A stretch of DNA of 64,000 bases. Origin: Spinactinospora alkalitolerans (GTDB lineage Bacteria; Actinomycetota; Actinomycetes; Streptosporangiales; Streptosporangiaceae). Below the pieces are notes generated by a model that worked only from the letters and a program-made list of their open reading frames with translations, was not told the DNA's origin and did no database searches. This document shows positions 24,445 to 32,305 of the stretch, piece after piece (position 1 is the stretch's first letter; every line of letters starts with the position of its first letter). The stretch lies in contig NZ_JACCCC010000001.1 of assembly GCF_013408795.1 (NCBI RefSeq), positions 4,836,001 to 4,900,000 on the forward strand. The letters run 5' to 3'. The position numbers were made by a program, and so were the translations under genes.

Positions 24445-25869
24445 ATGGTGGGGAGTCTGCGCGGAATGCGCGGCCGGCTGTTGCGGCCGCTGCGGCTGCT
24501 GCACCGGGGGCGTCCCCTTCTGGGGCTGCCGACGGGTGCGCCCCGGGGCTGGGGGCGGCCCGCCCGGCTGCTGGTGACGATCTTCGCCGTGGTCGACCTG
24601 ATCGGGACCGGGCTGCTGATGCTGCCGTTCGCCCATGCCGACCCCGGCGGCGCGACCCTGGTCCAGGCGCTGTTCACCTCGACGTCGGCCCTGTGCGTGG
24701 CGGGACTGGCCGTCGTCGACATCGGCGAGCACTGGTCGGTGTTCGGCGAGCTCGTCGTCCTCGGCCTCATCCAGGCCGGCGGCCTGGGGATCATGACGCT
24801 GGCCTCGCTGCTGGGCCTGGTCGTCATCCGCCGGTTCGGGCTGCGGATGCAGTTGAGCGTGCAGACGGAGACGCGGGCGCTCAACGTCGGCGAGGTGCGC
24901 GGCATCGCGACGCGCATCCTCAAGGCGAGCCTGCTGTGCGAGGCCGTGCTGGCCCTGATCCTGGTGCCGCGCATGTGGCTCGCCCACGGCATCGACCCGC
25001 ACTACGCCCTGTACAGCGGCGTCTTCCATGCGGTGTCGTCCTTCAACAACGCCGGGCTCTCCATCTACGGCGACAGCCTGACCCGCTTCGCCGGCGACCC
25101 CGTCATCCTCATCCCGGTCGCCTGCGCCACGATCCTCGGCGGCATCGGCTTCCCGGTGCTGCTGGAACTACGCCGGCACATCTCCTCGCCGCGGCGGTGG
25201 AGCCTGCACGCCAAGCTGACCGTCTGGACCACGGCCCTGCTGTTCCTCGGCGGCATGGTCGTCGTCACCGCGCTGGAGTGGTCCAACCCCGCGACGCTGG
25301 GCCCCATGAGCCCGGGGCAGAAGGTCCTGGACGGGGCCTTCCACGGGATCATGCCGCGCAGCGGCGGCCTCAACGTCATCGACGTCGGGGAGATGCGGGA
25401 CCCGACGCTGTTCGTCACGATCATGCTGATGTTCGTCGGCGGCGGCAGCGCCGGGACCGCCGGCGGCATCAAGGTGACCACGTTCGCGGTGATCTGGCTC
25501 GTCGTCTGGGCCGAGATCCGCGGCCACCCGCACGTGCACGCGTTCGGCCGCAGGCTGTCCTCCAGCGCCATCAGGCAGGCGCTCAGCCTCACCTTCCTGT
25601 CGATGACGGTCGTGGTGGTCGCCACCGTCTTCATGCTGATAACCACACCGTTCGACTTGAAGAACATCCTGTTCGAGGTCGTGTCCGCCTCAGCCGTGGT
25701 GGGGCTGTCCACGGGCATCACCCCCGACCTTCCGCCCATGGCCCAGGTCGTGCTGGCCGTACTGATGTTCGCGGGGCGGATCGGACCCATCACGTTCGCC
25801 TCGGCACTGGCGCTGCGCGAGCGCACGCGGCGCTACGACCTGGCCGAGGCCCGCCCCATCATCGGTTGA
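24445..25869 (+). CDS. trkH: TrkH/KtrB-type K+ transporter membrane subunit
   Basis: 474 aa. A basic N-terminus is followed by the repeated membrane-pore-membrane units of the SKT family. Pore segments are TSTSALCVAGLAVVD (about 88-102), HAVSSFNNAGLSIYG (about 195), HGIMPRSGGLNVID (about 305) and SASAVVGLSTGITPDLP (about 415), each with the filter glycine. Start 24445 or 24466. Together with the downstream TrkA protein it should form a regulated K+ channel-like uptake system in the membrane. Confidence 0.9.
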   Translation: MVGSLRGMRGRLLRPLRLLHRGRPLLGLPTGAPRGWGRPARLLVTIFAVVDLIGTGLLMLPFAHADPGGATLVQALFTSTSALCVAGLAVVDIGEHWSVFGELVVLGLIQAGGLGIMTLASLLGLVVIRRFGLRMQLSVQTETRALNVGEVRGIATRILKASLLCEAVLALILVPRMWLAHGIDPHYALYSGVFHAVSSFNNAGLSIYGDSLTRFAGDPVILIPVACATILGGIGFPVLLELRRHISSPRRWSLHAKLTVWTTALLFLGGMVVVTALEWSNPATLGPMSPGQKVLDGAFHGIMPRSGGLNVIDVGEMRDPTLFVTIMLMFVGGGSAGTAGGIKVTTFAVIWLVVWAEIRGHPHVHAFGRRLSSSAIRQALSLTFLSMTVVVVATVFMLITTPFDLKNILFEVVSASAVVGLSTGITPDLPPMAQVVLAVLMFAGRIGPITFASALALRERTRRYDLAEARPIIG

Positions 25870-25889
25870 GACCACGAGGAGACAAGGCA

Positions 25890-26558
25890 GTGCAGCGTAA
25901 CAAGACCCACGACAATCGCGTGCTCGTCATCGGGCTGGGTCGATTCGGCAGTTCGCTCGCCCACGAACTCGTGACCCACGGCTGGGAGGTGCTGGGCGTG
26001 GACAGCAACCCGCGCCTGGTCCAGGCCTACGCCGACTCCCTCACCCACACCGTGGTGGCGGACTCCACCGATGACGAGGCGCTGCGCCAGATCGGCGCGC
26101 AGGAGTTCAGCCGGGCGGTGGTGGCCATAGGCACCCATCTGGAGGAGAGCATCCTGACCACCTCCATGCTGGTGGACATGGGCGTGCCGCACATCTGGGC
26201 CAAGGCGATCAGCCGCCGCCACGGCCGCATCCTGCAGCAGATCGGAGCCCACCACGTGGTGCTGCCCGAGCACGACATGGGCGAGCGCGTGGCGCACCTG
26301 GTCTCGGGCCGCATGCTGGACTACGTCGAGATCGAGGAGAACTTCGCGCTCGGCAAGACCCGGGCCCCGCGCGAGATCCTCGGCCGCAAGCTCGGCGAGA
26401 CCGGCATCCGGGCCCACCACGGCATCACCGTGGTCTGCATCAAGCGCCACGGCGAGCGGTTCACCTACGCGACCGCCGAGACGGTGCCGCAGAAGGGCGA
26501 CATCATCATCGTCGCGGGCGAGACCGACCGCGTGGAGAAGTTCGCCGAGCTCAGTTAG
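25890..26558 (+). CDS. trkA: TrkA/KtrA-type K+ channel regulatory subunit
   Basis: 222 aa. An N-terminal RCK Rossmann domain (VLVIGLGRFGSSLAHEL, then EVLGVDSNPRLVQ) binds NAD(H) or ATP/ADP. A C-terminal TrkA_C domain (LGRKLGETGIRAHHGITVVCIKR, then VPQKGDIIIVAGETD) may bind c-di-AMP. It sits on the cytoplasmic face of the TrkH pore. The GTG at 25890 follows AGGAGA at about seven bases. It begins 20 bases after trkH in the same operon. Confidence 0.92.
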   Translation: MQRNKTHDNRVLVIGLGRFGSSLAHELVTHGWEVLGVDSNPRLVQAYADSLTHTVVADSTDDEALRQIGAQEFSRAVVAIGTHLEESILTTSMLVDMGVPHIWAKAISRRHGRILQQIGAHHVVLPEHDMGERVAHLVSGRMLDYVEIEENFALGKTRAPREILGRKLGETGIRAHHGITVVCIKRHGERFTYATAETVPQKGDIIIVAGETDRVEKFAELS

Positions 26559-26611
26559 GGGCCCGGCGGGCCCGCTCGGCGCCGCTGTCCGGCGGTCGCC
26601 GAACGGGCCCC
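26558..26611 (+). terminator. Nested hairpin directly after trkA
   Basis: GGGGCCCG beginning in the stop codon pairs with CGGGCCCC (26604-26611), with TCGGCG and CGCCGA inside. A long GC-rich terminator-like stem. Confidence 0.5.
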
Positions 26612-26613
26612 TT

Positions 26614-26671
26614 CCGCCGCCGTGGCGGGGTCGGCGAGCCGCCTCGCTCGCCGACCCCGCCACGGCGGCGG
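26614..26671. repeat. 58-bp perfect palindrome (25-bp arms)
   Basis: The 25-bp left arm (26614-26638, beginning CCGCCGCCGTGGCGGGGTCG) is matched exactly by its complement at 26647-26671 around an 8-base loop. It lies right after the trkA hairpin and before the promoter region of the DUF397 gene. A strong terminator or insulator is likely. It is much longer than the other hairpins in the window. Confidence 0.75.
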
Positions 26672-26750
26672 GTTGCTTCGTGCAATTTCGTACGGTGCTT
26701 TGCACGAATTTTCCTACCACCGATACCGGGGGAACCCTCAGCCGTTTCTC

Positions 26751-26798
26751 ATGCACGTGCGCTATCCTGTTCAAAGTACGGTGCGGATGCACGTGCAT
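26751..26798 (+). promoter_or_regulatory. Palindromic operator(s) upstream of the DUF397 gene
   Basis: ATGCACGTGCAT at 26787-26798 is a perfect palindrome, and ATGCACGTGC at 26751-26760 is a second partial copy 36 bases upstream, followed by GCTATCCTG, a possible -10. The identical 12-mer occurs at 29113-29124 before the HATPase gene of the same cluster, pointing to the XRE protein encoded between them as the binder. Confidence 0.6.
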
Positions 26799-26861
26799 TG
26801 GAGTGTGCATGAGCACGGGGCATCGCGCTGGTCCACACGAGCTGAACGAGGGAGCTTCCCC

Positions 26862-27092
26862 ATGAGCGCCTACAACGGCATTTCCGCGACCGAGCTCGAA
26901 GTCGCCTGGCAGAAGAGTCGGCGGAGCAACTCCCGCGGAAACTGCGTGGAGATGGCCAAACTGTCCGACGGGTCGATCGCGATGCGCAACTCGCGCTTCC
27001 CGAACGGTCCGGCCCTGGTCTACACCCAGGCCGAGATCGACGCGCTGATCCTGGGCGCCAAGGACGGCGACTTCGACAACCTGCTGAGCTAG
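26862..27092 (+). CDS. DUF397 protein (WhiJ/AbaA-cluster type)
   Basis: 76 aa, single DUF397 domain. The family signature is present: VAWQKSRRSNSRGNCVEMA, then IAMRNSRFPNGPALVYTQAEIDALI, ending in an acidic tail. DUF397 proteins accompany XRE regulators of the WhiJ type in many actinomycetes and probably bind and modulate them, acting on development and antibiotic production. The ATG at 26862 has GAGGGAGC upstream. Transcribed towards the convergent XRE gene. Confidence 0.9.
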   Translation: MSAYNGISATELEVAWQKSRRSNSRGNCVEMAKLSDGSIAMRNSRFPNGPALVYTQAEIDALILGAKDGDFDNLLS

Positions 27093-27144
27093 CCCCCGCG
27101 CGCCTCGCGCACCATCGGCTCGCGCCGTGCAGAACGGCGCCCGG

Positions 27145-27187
27145 GGAGCTCCACTGGGTTTCGGGGGGTGGAGCTCCTCCCCCTTTT
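27145..27187 (+). terminator. Hairpin with T-run after DUF397 gene
   Basis: GGAGCTCCAC (27145-27154) pairs with GTGGAGCTCC (27168-27177), followed by TCCCCCTTTT, close to a classical intrinsic terminator. Confidence 0.7.
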
Positions 27188-27355
27188 CACGGGCCTTCCG
27201 GCCGCTTCCACCGGCCTGGCCGGCCCCTCACCGATGTTCGACGACCGGGTCCGCACAGGGGGTCGGCCGCCGCAGTGTGCGCGGCGCCGGCGGCACGGTG
27301 GATCCGGACCCCGAAAGTCCCACCCCGCCCCGCGAACGCGGCGGTCGGACCCCGG

Positions 27356-28225
27356 TCAGAGGTCGCTGATCATGCTCTTCAGCATCTGGGCCGTCTTGTT
27401 CGGCGGCTCGGCGGCCACGCTCAGGCGCTCCATCGCCATCGTGTAGGCGTCGATGTCATCGCGCTTGTCCAGGTAGAGCGCTCCGGTGAGCTGCTCCAGG
27501 TAGACGATGTCGGCCAGGTCGTACTCGGGGTAGCGCAGGATCGTGAAGGACCCGGCCTCGGCGGCGTGCGCGCCCACGCTGAACGGGATGATCTGGAGCG
27601 TGACGTTGGTGTAGTCGCAGAACTCGATGAGCCGTTCGAGCTGCCGCTTCATGATGTGGCCGTCGCCGACGGGACGGCGGACGGCCGCCTCGTCCATGAT
27701 CGCCCAGAGTTTGGCGCTCTGGTTCTCGGTGATCCGCCGCTGGCGCCGCATGCGTACGGCGACGCGGTTGTCGGCCTCGGGATCCCTGCTGTTGGAGCCG
27801 CCCGTGATGACCGTGCGGGCGTAGTCCTCGGTCTGCAGCAGGCCGGGGATGAACTGGGCCTCGTAGGTGCGGATCCGGGTGGCGGCCTCCTCCAGGCCCA
27901 CGTAGGACTGGAACCAGCTGGGCAGGGCGTCGCCGTACTGCTGCCACCAGCCGGCCTTGTTGGACTCCTTGGCCAGGGAGAGCAGGGGTTCGCGCTGCTT
28001 GGGGTCGGTCACGCCGTAGAGGGTCAGCAGGTCCTCGACGTCGCGCAGCTTGAAGCCGACCCGGCCGAGTTCCAGGCGGCTGATCTTGGATTCGGAACCG
28101 CGGATCTTGTAGCCCGCGTCCGCTCGGGTGATGCCCTTGGCCTCACGTAACTTGCGAAGTTGGTACCCGAGCAGGATCCGACGCACGGTCGGGCCGCTGC
28201 CCGGCTCCGGCTGAGCGACGCTCAC
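27356..28225 (-). CDS. XRE-family regulator with DUF5753 sensor domain (WhiJ-like)
   Basis: 289 aa. A helix-turn-helix is at about 15-75 (LGYQLRKLREAKGITRADAGYKIRGSESKISRLELG). The DUF5753 domain follows from about 95 to 275 (GLEEAATRIRTYEAQFIPGLLQTEDYARTVI, ending with the YLEQLTGALYLD segment). The GTG at 28225 has GGGGAGG eight bases upstream. Such proteins repress development genes and act with a small DUF397 partner, here convergent at 26862. The leader contains an inverted repeat and a tandem 26-bp repeat, so autoregulation is likely. Confidence 0.9.
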   Translation of the reverse strand: MSVAQPEPGSGPTVRRILLGYQLRKLREAKGITRADAGYKIRGSESKISRLELGRVGFKLRDVEDLLTLYGVTDPKQREPLLSLAKESNKAGWWQQYGDALPSWFQSYVGLEEAATRIRTYEAQFIPGLLQTEDYARTVITGGSNSRDPEADNRVAVRMRRQRRITENQSAKLWAIMDEAAVRRPVGDGHIMKRQLERLIEFCDYTNVTLQIIPFSVGAHAAEAGSFTILRYPEYDLADIVYLEQLTGALYLDKRDDIDAYTMAMERLSVAAEPPNKTAQMLKSMISDL

Positions 28226-28260
28226 CGCTGCTGCCTCCCCACCCTTGCTCCTGCGTCAGC

Positions 28261-28313
28261 GCCGGTTCCCCTCCCCAAGGGACCCGTGCCGGCTCCCCTC
28301 CCCAAGGGAACCG
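28261..28313 (-). repeat. Two tandem 26-bp repeats in the XRE leader
   Basis: 28261-28286 and 28288-28313 match at 24 of 26 positions (core TCCCCTCCCCAAGGGA). They lie between the inverted repeat and the ribosome site of the XRE gene and are therefore probably transcribed. Confidence 0.65.
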
Positions 28314-28315
28314 CT

Positions 28316-28338
28316 GGAGTCACCGCCTCGGTGACTCC
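28316..28338. promoter_or_regulatory. Perfect inverted repeat at the XRE promoter
   Basis: GGAGTCACCG-CCT-CGGTGACTCC. On the minus strand it follows TATATCGTG, a plausible -10, so it overlaps the transcription start. It may be an autoregulatory operator or a 5' hairpin. Confidence 0.55.
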
Positions 28339-28466
28339 TACACGATATAGCGGACGGAGGGGTCTGCTCGGCAATTGTCCGCCCACGACGAATATTCGGG
28401 CGTCCGGAAGCTCGTACCGGTGCGCCGTCGTGGAGCAGGCCTCCGTGCCCTCGTGCGAATCAGGGC

Positions 28467-29021
28467 TCAGGTGAACAGCGCCCAGACGAATTTCCCATCG
28501 GGAACGGTGGGAACCGCCCCCCAACTGCGGCTGAAACACGCGACCAGGTGCAGTCCCCGTCCGCTCTCGGCCATGAAGTCGGGTTCGCGCTGGGCCGGGA
28601 GCTGGTCGCTGCCGTCCCGGACGGCGCAGATCAACTCGCCGCCCCGGCGCATCATGCTCAACTGGATAACGTTTTCGCATCCCGGCGCGTCGAAGGCGCG
28701 GACGCCGGCGTGCCGCAGCGCGTTGGTGACCAGTTCGGAGACCACGAGCTCGACGTCGCCGGCCATGCGGGACATGCCCCATTCCCGCAGGACCGCCATG
28801 GCGAGCTCGCGCGCGACCTTCACCGCGCCGTAGTCGGGCTCCAGGCTCCACGACGTGCTGTCATGGCTGGCAGGGCCCCTGTGGGCCTCCCAGCGCAGCG
28901 CACCGTGTTGCAGGGCGGGAAGCCACCAGGATTGGGGGATGCTCGCGTTGAGAGCGGCCGAGGACGTCCATTCCCATCCCGATGTCCTCCTCACCGACTC
29001 TTGGGCTGAATGTCCGGTCAC
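28467..29021 (-). CDS. Anti-sigma-factor-like ATP-binding protein (HATPase_c)
   Basis: 184 aa. A GHKL domain of the RsbW kind covers the second half. The N box is VELVVSELVTNALRHAG, then LICAVRDGSDQLP, then the G box ESGRGLHLVACFSRSWG. The GTG at 29021 is preferred because AAGGGGA ends five bases before it. It is transcribed in the same direction as the XRE gene and upstream of it by about 240 bases. Its promoter region carries the same palindrome as the DUF397 gene, consistent with a WhiJ/AbaA-type trio. Confidence 0.82.
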   Translation of the reverse strand: MTGHSAQESVRRTSGWEWTSSAALNASIPQSWWLPALQHGALRWEAHRGPASHDSTSWSLEPDYGAVKVARELAMAVLREWGMSRMAGDVELVVSELVTNALRHAGVRAFDAPGCENVIQLSMMRRGGELICAVRDGSDQLPAQREPDFMAESGRGLHLVACFSRSWGAVPTVPDGKFVWALFT

Positions 29022-29112
29022 CGCGATCCCCTTGCAGTCGTCTCGATCGCTCGTATGTCTCTGGCACGCAGACGCCAGTATTCTCCGAGGATTATGCAGA
29101 TGCAAGGCCCGA

Positions 29113-29124
29113 ATGCACGTGCAT
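29113..29124. promoter_or_regulatory. Palindromic operator upstream of the HATPase gene
   Basis: ATGCACGTGCAT, identical to 26787-26798, about 90 bases before the GTG. On the minus strand TTGCAT and TACTGG lie downstream of it as possible -35/-10 elements. Confidence 0.6.
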
Positions 29125-29258
29125 GCGCCTCTTGCAAACATCCTAGAACATCGGCCCTCGTCCATCAGATGAAGTGTGGACAAAAAACACCGCGATTCTG
29201 TGCGGCGTCGACAAAGAGCAGACTTCTCGCTGCGTGCGGGACCTTGCGCGGAGCGCGT

Positions 29259-30092
29259 TCAGGCCGCGACGGCCAGGTGCCCGGCGACGCGGTCGGGGTA
29301 GTCGGAGATGATGCCGTCCACGCCGTCGCGGATCACCCTGCGGATCGCGCTGTCGGTGTTGACCGTCCAGCTGAACATCGTGAGCCCGTGCTCGTGGACG
29401 TGGCGGACATAAGGCGCGCTGACCCGGAGGTGGTGCGGGTTGACCTGGCTGGCGTAGCGGGCCACCCTGCGCAGCGCGAGCCTGCTGTAGGTCGTGCCCA
29501 GCACGGCGGTGCGGGCGCCGGGCAGGTGCTCGGCGATCCCCCGCAGCGCCGTCCAGTCGAAGCTCTGCAGGATGAGCCGGGAGTCGGCGCCGGCGCCGCG
29601 CCAGTGCGGGTCGGCGGCGATCCGGCCGATCAGGCGCAGGGCCGCGGCCGGATCGCGGCGCCGCACCTTCAGCTCCACCAGCGCGCCCAGCCCGTTGTCC
29701 TTCAGCGTCTCCAGCGCCTCCTCCAGGGTGGGCACCGGCTCGCCCGCGAAGGCCGGGCCGTACCAGGAGCCCGCGTCGAGCCGCCGGATCTCGGCGAGCG
29801 TGAAGTCGCAGACGCGCCAGGGCCGCCGTTCGGGGAAGACCGCGCCGGCGTTGGTGGTGCGGCGCAGGGTGGGGTCGTGCATGACCACGAACGCGCCGTC
29901 GGCGGTCTGGCGCACGTCCAGCTCGGCCATGTCGGCGCCGCGCCGGTGCGCCTCGCGCAGGGCGGCCAGGGTGTTCTCGGGGGCGTAGGCCGAGGCTCCA
30001 CGGTGGGCCACGATGATCATCGACGACCGCATCCGGGGTCCGGTGCCGGTGCGCTCGCGCGGCGGCGGGACGGGGAACTCGACGGCGGGCAT
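29259..30092 (-). CDS. Glycerophosphodiester phosphodiesterase
   Basis: 277 aa, GDPD TIM barrel. Catalytic and metal motifs are visible: IIVAHRGASAYAPENT (His and Glu), ADMAELDVRQTADG (Glu, Asp) and FVVMHDPTLRRTT (His). No signal peptide is visible, so it is probably cytoplasmic, hydrolysing glycerophosphodiesters to glycerol 3-phosphate. ATG 30092 has AGGGG ten bases upstream; ATG 30032 would give the core domain only. Three PHO-box repeats lie upstream, so phosphate control is likely. Confidence 0.9.
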   Translation of the reverse strand: MPAVEFPVPPPRERTGTGPRMRSSMIIVAHRGASAYAPENTLAALREAHRRGADMAELDVRQTADGAFVVMHDPTLRRTTNAGAVFPERRPWRVCDFTLAEIRRLDAGSWYGPAFAGEPVPTLEEALETLKDNGLGALVELKVRRRDPAAALRLIGRIAADPHWRGAGADSRLILQSFDWTALRGIAEHLPGARTAVLGTTYSRLALRRVARYASQVNPHHLRVSAPYVRHVHEHGLTMFSWTVNTDSAIRRVIRDGVDGIISDYPDRVAGHLAVAA

Positions 30093-30152
30093 CGGCACCG
30101 CCCCTCTCGATCTCTCCCGGTGGGGCCGTTGCCCACAACCCTCACCGGCTCT

Positions 30153-30181
30153 GGTTAGCGCTCGGTGGCAGCCGGGTGAGC
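30153..30181 (-). promoter_or_regulatory. PHO box with three 11-bp direct repeats upstream of GDPD
   Basis: On the minus strand GCTCACC (30181-30175), TGCCACC (30170-30164) and GCTAACC (30159-30153) are each separated by four bases, the period and consensus (GTTCACC) of actinomycete PhoP sites. The box ends about 60 bases before the GDPD start. Confidence 0.6.
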
Positions 30182-30420
30182 GTCCGATGGAGGGACGGAG
30201 GACATGCCGCACCGCCGGGACGCGGCCGGCCACATCCCGGCGGCCGAACTCGTAGCGTCACCATACCGCGCACAGGGCCGCAAATCCGGTCACGCACCGT
30301 ATTGGCGGGCTGTCCCCACTCGGCACGTGGTGGCACCACCACCGCCGCCGGTGGGGCCCCCTCTGCATCAAGGGGCCCGGGGGCGGAGCGGCCGGCGGGT
30401 CGGCTTCTAGAGTGGCCGGC

Positions 30421-31326
30421 ATGACGACCACCGATGCGCCGCACGACGACGAGGCCGCCCCGGTCCGCGCCCTGTGGTCCGGGCTCGGGCTGCCGGGGAT
30501 CATCGACGTGCACACCCACTTCATGCCCGAGAACGTCCTGGTCAAGGTGTGGCGGTTCTTCGAAGAGCTCGGTGAGGGCGTCTGGCCGATCAGGTACCGG
30601 GGCGGGGAGCGGGAGCGGACGGAGCTGCTGCGCGCGCTGGGCGTGCGGCGCTTCACCAGCATGCTCTACCCGCACCGGCCGGGAATGGCCGAGTGGCTGA
30701 ACGCCTGGGCCGCCGATTTCGCCGAGCGGACACCGGACTGCCTGCGCACCGCGACCTTCCACCCGGAGCCGGGAGCCGGCGGCTACACGGCCGCGGCGAT
30801 CGAGGACGGCGCCCGAGTGTTCAAGGCGCACCTGCAGGTCGGCGGGTACGACCCCCGCGACCCGCTGCTCTCGGACGTGTGGGGCGCGCTCGCCGACTCC
30901 GGCACCCCGGTCGTGGTGCACTGCGGGTCGGGGCCGCACGGCGGGGCCTTCACCGGGCCGGGACCGTTCGCCGAGGTGCTGGCCGAGCACCCGCGGCTGC
31001 CGGCGATCATCGCGCACTGCGGGGCGCCGGAGTACACCGAGTTCCTGGACCTGGCCGAGCGCTACGAGCGAGTGCACCTGGACACCACGATGGTCTTCAC
31101 CGCGTTCACCGAGCGCTCCGCGCCGTTCCCGCGCGCGGAGCTGCCCCGGCTGGCCGACCTGGGCGGGCGCGTCCTGCTCGGGACGGACTTCCCCAACATC
31201 CCCCACCCTTATGCCGATCAGCTCACCGCGCTGGCGGAGCTGGACCTGGGCGGGGACTGGCTGCGCGGCGTCCTCTACGGCAACGCCGCCCGGCTGTTCG
31301 GCGCGGGCCCGCACCGCGCCCCGTAG
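30421..31326 (+). CDS. Amidohydrolase family protein
   Basis: 301 aa, metal-dependent TIM barrel of the amidohydrolase-2 kind. Motifs are IIDVHTHFMPENV (HxH), VFKAHLQVGGYDP, VVVHCGSGPHGG, IIAHCGAPEY and VLLGTDFPNIPHPY with the final Asp. It may be a hydrolase or decarboxylase; the substrate is unknown. The ribosome site is weak. The 3' end overlaps the next, convergent gene by 52 bases. Confidence 0.85.
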   Translation: MTTTDAPHDDEAAPVRALWSGLGLPGIIDVHTHFMPENVLVKVWRFFEELGEGVWPIRYRGGERERTELLRALGVRRFTSMLYPHRPGMAEWLNAWAADFAERTPDCLRTATFHPEPGAGGYTAAAIEDGARVFKAHLQVGGYDPRDPLLSDVWGALADSGTPVVVHCGSGPHGGAFTGPGPFAEVLAEHPRLPAIIAHCGAPEYTEFLDLAERYERVHLDTTMVFTAFTERSAPFPRAELPRLADLGGRVLLGTDFPNIPHPYADQLTALAELDLGGDWLRGVLYGNAARLFGAGPHRAP

Positions 31327-32051
31327 AAGTCCAGCGCGTTGGCCGACAGGACGCGTTCGGCCGCGTCGCCGCCGAGCACCTCGGCGACCAGGTCGCGGTC
31401 GGCGTCGGCGAAGGGCCGCGGCGCGCGGGTGGAGGGCAGGTCCGTGCCGAACATCAGGGCGCCGGGGTTGACCTCGGCGACGGCGCGCAGGGCGGCCGGG
31501 ACGTCGAGGTCGCCCCGGCCGAATCCGGTGGCCTTGACCCGGGCGCCGGAGGCCACGAGGTCGAGCAGGGCCGGCAGCCCCTCCCTGGACAGGCCCAGGT
31601 GGTCCACGCTGATGCGGGGCAGCGGGGCCAGTCTGGACCGCAGCCCGGGCAGGTCGCGGGCGTCGACGTAGAGCTCGCAGGGCCAGCCGAGCAGCTCGGC
31701 GGCGCGCAGGCCCAGGTGGACCAGCGCGTCGATGTCGGTGGCGACGCCGCGGTACAGGTTGAGGCGCAGCGCCCGCACCCCTGCGGCGTGCAGGTCGCGC
31801 AGTTCGCGGTCGGAGGTGCCGGCCGGCAGTTGGGCGACGCCGACGAAGCCGGGGCCGAGTTCCCGCACGGCGTCGATCAGGTGGGCCTGGTCGTAGCCGT
31901 GGAACGAACCGGTGACGACCGCGCCGCCGGTGACTCCGAGCGCCGCGACGCGGGCGCGGTAGTCCGCGACCGTGAACGGCGGCGGCCGGTAGTCCCGGTC
32001 GGCGGCGATCGGGAACCGCGGCTCGATGATGTGCAGGTGAGCGTCGAACAA
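31275..32051 (-). CDS. Amidohydrolase family protein (second)
   Basis: 258 aa from a TTG at 32051, chosen because GGAGAGG lies eight bases before it and the protein then begins FDAHLHIIEP with the metal-binding HxH. Further motifs are GAVVTGSFHGYDQ, LRLNLYRG, ISVDHLGLS (His) and LMFGTDLPSTRAPRPF (Asp). The proteins at 30421 and here are only distantly alike. Homologues act on dicarboxylate lactones or related compounds; this is not decidable here. Confidence 0.8.
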   Translation of the reverse strand: MFDAHLHIIEPRFPIAADRDYRPPPFTVADYRARVAALGVTGGAVVTGSFHGYDQAHLIDAVRELGPGFVGVAQLPAGTSDRELRDLHAAGVRALRLNLYRGVATDIDALVHLGLRAAELLGWPCELYVDARDLPGLRSRLAPLPRISVDHLGLSREGLPALLDLVASGARVKATGFGRGDLDVPAALRAVAEVNPGALMFGTDLPSTRAPRPFADADRDLVAEVLGGDAAERVLSANALDFYGARCGPAPNSRAALP

Positions 32052-32234
32052 CGTCGTGGCCTCTCCAGCGCGGGGCCGGTGGCGCCCGCTCTCCCTCCCC
32101 CGCGCGGCCGCGCGGGGAACCCGGGGGACGCCATCACCGTAGCGCCCGCGGCCCGCTCCGGCCCGCCACCCGCACCGGCGGGCCGGGCCGCCCCGCGTCC
32201 CCGGCCGCGGGGTGACACCGCCATCACCACCCCA

Positions 32235-32254
32235 CATACCACCCAGTCGGTATG
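32235..32254. promoter_or_regulatory. TetR-type operator before the fabG/acyl-CoA dehydrogenase operon
   Basis: CATACC-ACCCAGTC-GGTATG, a 6-bp perfect inverted repeat whose interior (ACCCAGTCGGT) is also partly symmetric, like TetR/AcrR operators of lipid genes. It sits 52 bases upstream of the SDR start. No tetR gene is nearby. Confidence 0.55.
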
Positions 32255-32305
32255 AAGTGGATAGGATCACCACAGCGTGTTCCGGACCACCATTTGGAGG
32301 TAGAC

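Noticed and set aside
23193-26558. 1121-codon plus-strand frame running through nhaA, trkH and trkA
   Set aside because: Only its last part (from 25890) is a real protein, TrkA; the rest is the wrong frame of NhaA and TrkH.
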